Positions 59,216-64,000 of a stretch of DNA of 64,000 nt are shown in pieces; within the stretch, counting starts at the first letter, position 1; every line of letters starts with the position of its first letter. The translations under genes were made by a program, and so were the position numbers. The stretch lies in contig JAKSIJ010000008.1 in assembly GCA_024398875.1 (NCBI GenBank), forward strand, positions 40,104 to 104,103. The letters are read 5' to 3'. The notes beneath the pieces were generated by a model. The model did no database searches. It was not told the DNA's origin and saw nothing but the letters and a program-made list of their open reading frames with translations. The DNA is from Fibrobacter sp. (GTDB taxonomy: Bacteria; Fibrobacterota; Fibrobacteria; Fibrobacterales; Fibrobacteraceae).

Positions 59216-60592
59216 CTACCATGCAAACTGTAAACTTGTGCGCCACGCCGAGTCGTATTCGCGGGCAATCCCCGCATTTTCTTCACCCAAAAGCCATAAG
59301 AAATCTATCGCGAAATGTCTAGTAAATTCTATGCCGCCACCAATCCACATGGCAAATTCCCAATCCTCGTCACTATAGAAATCACTTTGGCTCAACTCAT
59401 CACCTGCATATCTATATGCATCATACGCATATTCGTACCAGTCATAGGTACTATAACGATACCCTTCAACTTCCATATCTACCCAACCATATAGCGGTTT
59501 GCGTATGTTGAGAGAAAATTCAGCATACGGGGCAAAGGCTTTTGCTATGGGAATACCTAATCTGAAAGTAAATGGAAATTCAAGGGTGAGTTCGTGCAGG
59601 CTTGCATATTTATACAACATGCCATCATCTTCATATTCAGAATAACTATAGAATACTCCTAACCCTGTCTGGAAGGAACCCGCACTATAGAAATACCACC
59701 GGAGGAGCCATGTAAATCCGCCCTCCAAATTAAAGTCAAAAAATTTATCACCATCAATTCCAAGATAATCGTAGGGATCAAACATTCCGTAGGTCAATGC
59801 AAATCCTGTATAGAAGACGTCTTGCTTTTTAGGAGATGGCTGCTCCTCCGACTTTTCTTCCGCGGGTTTTGCGACAGACGGCACTTCTTCACATTTAGTT
59901 ACCCAAAATTTGCCTTGGCGAACCTTATGGCAAGAATCCGTTGTATTTTGCTGAGCGCTATCTGCTTCCGATGTATCATTCACAACCTCCGCTGGTTCCG
60001 GAACAGTTGGCGGTGGCACCGTATCCTGCGCAGGTTTTTCTGGCTCCTCAATAACTTGCATATTGATGATAGCCATTTCCGCACTTGTAAAAACAACCGA
60101 GGCAATGCACGGGCCAAGGGTATCGCACAATACATGCGCGGAGTCTGCAATAACTGCAGCATTGTCTGCCTTGGGAGAAACCTCGGCCTGGGAAATATCC
60201 GCTTCGGATTTCATCGCCTTCATGCGATTGATTAGTTCACTTTTTGCAACAGGACTCCTGCCCTTCTCTATTTTTTCAAACATACCGTCTTTAAAATAGA
60301 GACTACGAACACAAGCCTCCTTATCGCAACTATTCATAAGTTTATAGGCCAGCAACTGCTTGCTCCCAGCAACGGCATTCCGTTTTACATTTTCTGCTGC
60401 TGCAATGCTATCCTGCATCTTTTGAATGCTATCCAAGACGGCAGTGCAATGGCACAACGAATCCGTTTGAATACATGTGGAATCTTCCAGTTTATTCGCA
60501 CAGGATGTGCAAAGATTCGCACATACAGCATCCGCAAAACTCAGCGACGAGACGAATAAACACGCAAACACACATTTTTTCAATGTCTGCAT
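59216..60592 (-). CDS. Outer-membrane beta-barrel protein with Cys-rich N-terminal domain
   Basis: A 458-residue secreted protein. After the signal peptide (cleavage near SFADA) a Cys-rich region follows (CANLCTSCANKLEDSTC, CHC), then a helical stretch and a Pro/Glu-rich linker, ending about residue 265. The C-terminal 190 residues are amphipathic strands rich in Tyr, Phe and Trp (FYTGFALTYGMFDPYDYLG, YSEYEDDGMLYKYAS, WRTSLQFAW) that resemble an OmpA-/PorT-type 8-10 strand barrel; it ends in a Trp, a typical outer-membrane signature. Start choice is ATG 60592 (GAGG 6 nt upstream); ATG 60604 is possible. It heads an operon with the Ser/Tyr-repeat lipoprotein, and the structured RNA candidate lies upstream. 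Confidence 0.78.
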   Translation of the reverse strand: MQTLKKCVFACLFVSSLSFADAVCANLCTSCANKLEDSTCIQTDSLCHCTAVLDSIQKMQDSIAAAENVKRNAVAGSKQLLAYKLMNSCDKEACVRSLYFKDGMFEKIEKGRSPVAKSELINRMKAMKSEADISQAEVSPKADNAAVIADSAHVLCDTLGPCIASVVFTSAEMAIINMQVIEEPEKPAQDTVPPPTVPEPAEVVNDTSEADSAQQNTTDSCHKVRQGKFWVTKCEEVPSVAKPAEEKSEEQPSPKKQDVFYTGFALTYGMFDPYDYLGIDGDKFFDFNLEGGFTWLLRWYFYSAGSFQTGLGVFYSYSEYEDDGMLYKYASLHELTLEFPFTFRLGIPIAKAFAPYAEFSLNIRKPLYGWVDMEVEGYRYSTYDWYEYAYDAYRYAGDELSQSDFYSDEDWEFAMWIGGGIEFTRHFAIDFLWLLGEENAGIAREYDSAWRTSLQFAW

Positions 60593-60694
60593 AACCAACC
60601 TCATTTCCCTATTATGATTGTTCATAAGTTCCCTGGGTCACATAACAACATCCATGCAACTGAATTCGGGAACTTCGGTGGATTTTCACCATGC

Positions 60695-60897
60695 AAAAAA
60701 GGCGTGAATTGTCCACCGCTCGTTTACAGACTGAAGCTCGGCAAAGCCATTACGCATAAACAAACGTCAACAACCCACGCCCCAACGGGGACGTGAGCCA
60801 TTAGCATTGTTCCTCTGCGTAGTAAATTTTGCCGATTTCCAGTCTGAGAAACAGAGCTAAAGCTCAAAAATCCGGTCGCAGGTTTCCCTGCTATGTA
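60695..60897 (-). ncRNA. Candidate structured non-coding RNA (about 200 nt) with own promoter and U-tract end
   Basis: From the promoter, the RNA would begin near 60896. A GCAGG-GAAA-CCTGC hairpin (60891-60878) is followed by nested helices: GCUC/GAGC (60857-60854 with 60721-60718), GUUU/AAAC (60852-60849 with 60725-60722), CAGACUG/CAGUCUG (60846-60840 with 60733-60727), CGGCAAA/UUUGCCG (60834-60828 with 60745-60739), UACGCA/UGCGUA (60821-60816 with 60756-60751) and AACAA/UUGUU. The apical hairpin is CACG-CCCC-GUU-GGGG-CGUG. The 3' segment CAAUUCACGCC (60711-60701) can also pair with GGCGUGGGUUG (60781-60771), forming a pseudoknot, and is followed by six U. A short ORF inside is probably incidental. 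The class is not identified; the scale recalls large bacterial structured RNAs such as the raiA motif, which a covariance search would test. Confidence 0.6.
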
Positions 60898-60902
60898 TCC
60901 TC

Positions 60903-60931
60903 AATCTAAAATTTTCTAAAAACAAAGTCAA
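60903..60931 (-). promoter_or_regulatory. Promoter of the structured RNA
   Basis: On the minus strand TTGACT (60931-60926), a 17-nt spacer and TAGATT (60908-60903). Transcription would start near 60896, just before the first hairpin. It may also serve the outer-membrane protein gene if the terminator leaks. Confidence 0.7.
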
Positions 60932-61022
60932 GACCGCTATCACAAAAGTCGCCCGAACCTGCGCTTTATGGAGTAGCACCAGGCCACCCATTTGCCGATT
61001 ACAGTCCAAGTCCGAGCGACCG

Positions 61023-62312
61023 TTACTTGTCCAAACCTCCTTCATTTTTCTTGTATACGTAGTGTAACATCATCCGAAGAAGAACCTTCATCTTCTCGTC
61101 ATCAAAAATCGCAGAAACCTTCTCTAAAATAGGTTTGAGCCTATCCCGAAGCACATCTCCCGTGGAACCCAGAAACCAGAAAGTCTCCGCCAATTTCATC
61201 CAGATGTAGTTGTTTTGCGGGCTATCAACACAAAGGGAATCTAGCATCTGTTTAAAATCCGTACTCTCCAGTTGACGCTTAGCCTCTTCTGGCGGGGGCG
61301 CGAGAAGAGTTATTGAATTCATGGTCTTCTTCAGCAGAAAACCGAAAAATTTTCTGCCAACAATATCCTTTGCCGCCTTCATGGTTGAATCTGAGACCTC
61401 GATTTTCTTCGCCACATCCTCAAATTTTTGCCTACCCTCTCCATCCAAGATGTCGTCCAGAGAAACTGCAGATTCCTCCAAGGTATCAGGCATCTTCTTT
61501 GCCGCATCAAAGTTCCCTGTGGGCATCCAATTCAGCATGTAGCCCAAGTGCGCATAGGCATCTATCAGCGAAGATGTCCGTTTCTTCCAAGCCTTGTTGG
61601 CCTTGTAACTCTTGATAAGGTTGTCCAAGATGATTCCAAAGCAATATTCCCTATTAAGGAGACCCGAGAATGGCAGTGCAAAGGCGATTTTGTCATCGGC
61701 ATCGTCCCAACAACTTCCCCCCTTCTGCAAAAGCGCATAGTAGTCAGACGCATGAAAGAGTGTAGCGGAGAAGCATTTCTCGTAAGCCTCCTCACAAACG
61801 CCTCCATATTTTTGTCCCAACTCCGTTTGTAGAGCGATTATGCTGTATACTTCCGAAGGGCTTTCCAGAAAATGAGACACCAGAGATACCACTAGCTGCT
61901 TTACAGAAATCTCCATATCACATTCAGCCGCATCCATGAAAGAATAGAACCAGCAGGGGTCCTCCACATTAAAATAGCCGATGTGTGCGGATTTCAGCCG
62001 TACGCCATGAGGGTGGAAAATCTTGTGGTAGGCAGAAACAAGACGGAGATACCTATTAAAAAAAGCCTCGCAGTCCTTATCCCCATAGGCCTCTCTAATC
62101 TTCTTCTGGTTACAGGCCTTAAGGAAGACTCCCTGGAGAATGCCCACAGCCCCCGGATTGCGACCATCGCCAAGCACGCGGAGATAGCCCCTGCTGTAAA
62201 GGGAATTGTTCTTTTCGCGAACCGTCTTGAAACCGACACCGAGGACTTCGGCAACGTATTCACACAATTCCCAGAGATTTGGGAACAAAGCTTTTTTATT
62301 TTGTAAAGCCAT
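61023..62312 (-). CDS. Protein of unknown function (429 residues), possible N-terminal helix-turn-helix
   Basis: I do not recognise the family. The protein is soluble, with no signal peptide or membrane segment. The first 50 residues (NLWELCEYVAEVLGVGFKTVREKNNSLYSRGYL) read like a helix-turn-helix or replication-initiator-type fold. The middle is helical and contains many Cys and aromatic residues; the C-terminal third is charged and helical (EMKVLLRMMLHYVYKK-like end). Paralogous traces of its first 15 codons occur 340 bp upstream, next to a small HicA-like ORF, so it once formed a duplicated module with that ORF. It is AT-rich relative to the core genes and lies in an accessory block. Confidence 0.6.
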   Translation of the reverse strand: MALQNKKALFPNLWELCEYVAEVLGVGFKTVREKNNSLYSRGYLRVLGDGRNPGAVGILQGVFLKACNQKKIREAYGDKDCEAFFNRYLRLVSAYHKIFHPHGVRLKSAHIGYFNVEDPCWFYSFMDAAECDMEISVKQLVVSLVSHFLESPSEVYSIIALQTELGQKYGGVCEEAYEKCFSATLFHASDYYALLQKGGSCWDDADDKIAFALPFSGLLNREYCFGIILDNLIKSYKANKAWKKRTSSLIDAYAHLGYMLNWMPTGNFDAAKKMPDTLEESAVSLDDILDGEGRQKFEDVAKKIEVSDSTMKAAKDIVGRKFFGFLLKKTMNSITLLAPPPEEAKRQLESTDFKQMLDSLCVDSPQNNYIWMKLAETFWFLGSTGDVLRDRLKPILEKVSAIFDDEKMKVLLRMMLHYVYKKNEGGLDK

Positions 62313-62418
62313 AGCGGGAAAATTAAACGAAAAATGTGGTTATTTCAAGGTTTTTTGGCCATATCACCTGGGTTTTTAATTTTCGGGATGCATGACTCCG
62401 CACTGAATGAGATATTTA
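62261..62418. repeat. Module remnant copy 1 (direct repeat of about 150 bp)
   Basis: This stretch matches 62600-62754 with offset about 338 bp. It spans the 5' end of the 429-residue gene, the spacer and a 3' fragment (about 13 codons ending HPEN-stop, near 62380-62418) of a small ORF whose full copy is at 62714-62962. Confidence 0.7.
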
Positions 62419-62565
62419 TTTTCCTCCCTTATACAGTTTATTGTTAGGATTCAGCTGGTTAGCGCGATTATTCATAGCAGCACTGTATTGCTTGTTGAAG
62501 CCGCTCGTGCCCTTGTTTGCGTTTAGTTGGTTTGCATGATTGTTGAGATTGGTTTGTTTAGACAT
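62416..62565 (-). CDS. Small Asn-rich protein (49 residues) with twin NxANQLN motifs
   Basis: Too short for routine calling. The sequence is MSKQTNLNNHANQLNANKGT followed by SGFNKQYSAAMNNRANQLNP and NNKLYKGGK. The motifs NNHANQLNANKG and NNRANQLNPNNK are an internal duplication. It has AAGGAG 6 nt before ATG 62565, which supports translation. Similar NHANQLNPNN small proteins occur widely and are often misnamed; their role is unknown. It fills the gap between the two module copies. Confidence 0.7.
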   Translation of the reverse strand: MSKQTNLNNHANQLNANKGTSGFNKQYSAAMNNRANQLNPNNKLYKGGK

Positions 62566-62599
62566 AGGGAACTCCTTTTTAGTTGGGGTTGGCAAAACA

Positions 62600-62754
62600 T
62601 TTGCACCATTTCCAAAGATTTGGAAATAAGGCTTTTTACTGTAAAGTCATAGCGAGAAATTTAACCCCCAAAACGGATAGTTTCAAGTATTTTTGGATAT
62701 CTGCTTTGGGTTTTTAATTTTCCGGACGCACGACTCCACGTTGAATAAGATATT
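62600..62754. repeat. Module remnant copy 2 (direct repeat of about 150 bp)
   Basis: Mate of 62261-62418. It contains a decayed start of a paralogue of the 429-residue protein: ATG ACT TTA CAG TAA then KALFPNLW-like codons (about 62650-62600, minus strand), with a stop at codon 5, plus the 3' end of the intact small ORF. Confidence 0.7.
62602..62650 (-). pseudogene. 5' remnant of a paralogue of the 429-residue gene
   Basis: Reads M-T-L-Q-stop-K-A-L-F-P-N-L-W-K-W-C on the minus strand against M-A-L-Q-N-K-K-A-L-F-P-N-L-W-E-L-C of the intact gene. The early stop and the loss of everything beyond 16 codons make it a fragment. Confidence 0.65.
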
Positions 62755-62962
62755 CTCGGATGTAGCGGCAATAATCTCGGCGGAAATTGGCAAATGCCCG
62801 TAAATCGCCAGGCGTTCCAGGAACAATGATTGATTTCGCAGCATTTTTTGACAGATGCCTGAGTACAAAGTGCTTGCCATGGCGAATTGCTTGCCAGCGT
62901 CGAGACGCGACCATTTGATTACACATAGAATTGATTTCCTTATCGTTGGAGAATATGGACAT
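62714..62962 (-). CDS. Small basic protein, possible HicA-like fold
   Basis: An 82-residue basic protein. The segment HGKHFVLRHLSKNAAKSIIVPG followed by TPGDLRAFANFRRDYCRYI has the arrangement of HicA-type dsRNA-binding folds (Gly/His turn, strand, VPGTPGD turn, helix), although the classical SGSHHIF motif is not identical, so the match is tentative. GGAG lies 6 nt before ATG 62962. A decayed 3' copy lies 340 bp downstream. No HicB antitoxin gene is adjacent. Confidence 0.5.
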   Translation of the reverse strand: MSIFSNDKEINSMCNQMVASRRWQAIRHGKHFVLRHLSKNAAKSIIVPGTPGDLRAFANFRRDYCRYIREYLIQRGVVRPEN

Positions 62963-63061
62963 GAGAGGCTCCTTTTTTGCGGATTTGATGTTATTTTTGT
63001 TTGAGGATTAGAATATATTCATTCCAATGGTTAGATTCGGTTAGAAATAGAAGAGGAATTT

Positions 63062-63673
63062 ATGGCAGAAAAACAGGACTTGGAAGCCAAAGAAGCTGCA
63101 AAAGAGGCCTTCAAACAAACTAGTATTATAAAGACGGGCGTAATATGCGCATTGGCAGGAGCCATGGGCGGGGGCATTTATGTTGATAAATCACAAGAAG
63201 AAGATGTCGCATCTATTTTAGAGAGTTCAAGAAAGAATTCAGAATCTATTATTCAATATTTTAAGAGCGAAATTGAAAACCTGAAAGAAAAAGCAGAACC
63301 CTATAGTGATTATTGGAGTGAATTAAAGGCGCAAATTTGGCAACTAGACTCTCTAAACAAAGAACTCAACTATACATATGAATTATTGGTTAAAGAGAAC
63401 TCCGAAATGAAACAGACAATAGAAAAGCAACAAAATGACATCACGCATTACGAAAAAGATTTTGGAGGAAGATATTCTATAGAAAAAGAATTCGCGTTAA
63501 TATACGAATGCATCTATGGGTCTAATCAAGGATATAACTCTTACAGCGGCTACGGATACACTAGCTTCAGAGATTGCTGTGTAAAGGCAGTACGACAACT
63601 GCAAAAGCAGTACCCTACAGAAAATAAACTGCAAGAATGGCAATCTATCTCAAAATTCAAATGCGAAGAATAA
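63062..63673 (+). CDS. Membrane-anchored coiled-coil protein of unknown function
   Basis: A 203-residue protein with one transmembrane helix near the N-terminus (residues about 24-40, TGVICALAGAMGGGIYV), then a long coiled coil (about 45-130, with SRKNSESIIQYFKSEIENLKEKAE), and a C-terminal region with a Gly/Tyr-rich stretch (NQGYNSYSGYGYTSF) and three Cys. No family recognised. The ribosome binding site AAGAGGA precedes ATG. AT-rich and probably recently acquired. The next gene starts 1 bp later. Confidence 0.65.
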   Translation: MAEKQDLEAKEAAKEAFKQTSIIKTGVICALAGAMGGGIYVDKSQEEDVASILESSRKNSESIIQYFKSEIENLKEKAEPYSDYWSELKAQIWQLDSLNKELNYTYELLVKENSEMKQTIEKQQNDITHYEKDFGGRYSIEKEFALIYECIYGSNQGYNSYSGYGYTSFRDCCVKAVRQLQKQYPTENKLQEWQSISKFKCEE

Positions 63674-63674
63674 T

Positions 63675-63998
63675 ATGAGCAACAAAACAACACTTGCTGA
63701 ACTAGCGAAACTCATTAACGACAAAATCGGTTCAAAACAACGAAGTAAAAGGATCCGCGAATTCTGTAAATACCGGAAAGAAAGAAATGAGCCTCTCGGC
63801 AGAGACAGTTCAGTTATTAACCAGTTCAAGCAATACTTTAAAGAGGCCGTAGATTCCTCAAAAGACGGGAAGCCCCACAATAACGGAAGAGCTTTTGAAA
63901 TACTAACATCATTTCTTGAATTTATAGAAAAAGAGGAAGAAAAAATTGGCCTATATGACATTTGGGTACCTAAATTCTTTCTAAGCCCTTGCCACTAA
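63675..63998 (+). CDS. Hypothetical protein, 107 residues
   Basis: A small, basic, helical protein (TTLAELAKLINDKIGSKQRS and following). No domain recognised. It begins 1 bp after the previous stop, suggesting translational coupling and a shared function. The stop codon at 63996-63998 lies inside the window, so the gene is complete. Confidence 0.55.
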   Translation: MSNKTTLAELAKLINDKIGSKQRSKRIREFCKYRKERNEPLGRDSSVINQFKQYFKEAVDSSKDGKPHNNGRAFEILTSFLEFIEKEEEKIGLYDIWVPKFFLSPCH

Positions 63999-64000
63999 AG

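Noticed and set aside
60776..60820. A short ORF (about 27 codons, starting MLMAHVPVGAWVV) inside the structured RNA
   Set aside because: It coincides with the paired RNA segments and has only a partial ribosome binding site; better explained as RNA structure than as a peptide.

Overview
The window looks like a chromosomal segment of a Fibrobacter-like bacterium (FCB group, plant-polymer degrader). The pointers are two cellulase genes (GH5, GH9), very large secreted proteins with lipase, LamG and carbohydrate-binding-like modules and a C-terminal sorting-like domain, Ser-rich linkers of the ESSSS type, DUF4874/DUF4832 proteins, an Opp-type importer beside a cellulase, and several promoters whose -10 box extends to TAnnTTTG as in Bacteroidota. 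This assignment is inference from content; no 16S gene is present.

Layout. 1-2.3 kb: 3' part of a GH5 cellulase, a BASS-family transporter and an orphan Vsr endonuclease. 2.4-6.5 kb: dxs (minus) divergent from tatA-tatC and a membrane-anchored alpha/beta hydrolase. 6.5-8.1 kb: a compact three-gene operon of ECF sigma factor, small one-helix anti-sigma candidate and a Met/His/Cys-rich Spy/CnrX-like periplasmic protein, probably a metal or envelope stress circuit. 8.1-21.2 kb (minus): an operon of lipoprotein, an 11.5-kb gene for a 3839-residue secreted protein, and a small secreted protein. 21.2-26.6 kb: a 0.5-kb non-coding stretch with a REP-like palindrome, DUF1653 and Nudix genes, a DUF4874/DUF4832 protein and a GH9 endoglucanase. 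26.8-32.4 kb (minus): a complete Opp-type ABC importer, plausibly for cello-oligosaccharides or peptides.

32.8-48.7 kb (minus) is the housekeeping core: tRNA-Thr, tRNA-Tyr, tRNA-Thr, tuf, rpmG, tRNA-Trp, secE, nusG, rplK-A-J-L, rpoB, rpoC, rpsL, rpsG, then enolase with an unusual Lys/Cys-rich tail. fusA does not follow rpsG, and the Gly tRNA found in the E. coli version of the cluster is absent. 48.9-55.4 kb (plus): acyl-CoA thioesterase, rarA, Y-family polymerase, hpf-hprK, an MCE/MlaD protein and a DksA-type zinc protein. 55.5-58.3 kb (minus): a beta-lactamase-fold hydrolase, lysA and a small CBM48-like protein with an Ala/Lys-rich tail.

58.4-64 kb is accessory. It holds a Ser/Tyr-repeat lipoprotein paired with an outer-membrane beta-barrel protein; upstream of them lies a roughly 200-nt structured RNA candidate with its own promoter, nested helices and a U-tract end. 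Next come a gene of unknown function, a 49-residue Asn-rich small protein, and a small HicA-like ORF, with clear traces that a [small ORF + large ORF] module was duplicated and partly deleted. Two uncharacterised plus-strand genes close the window. The RNA candidate and the duplicated module are the best leads for something undescribed.
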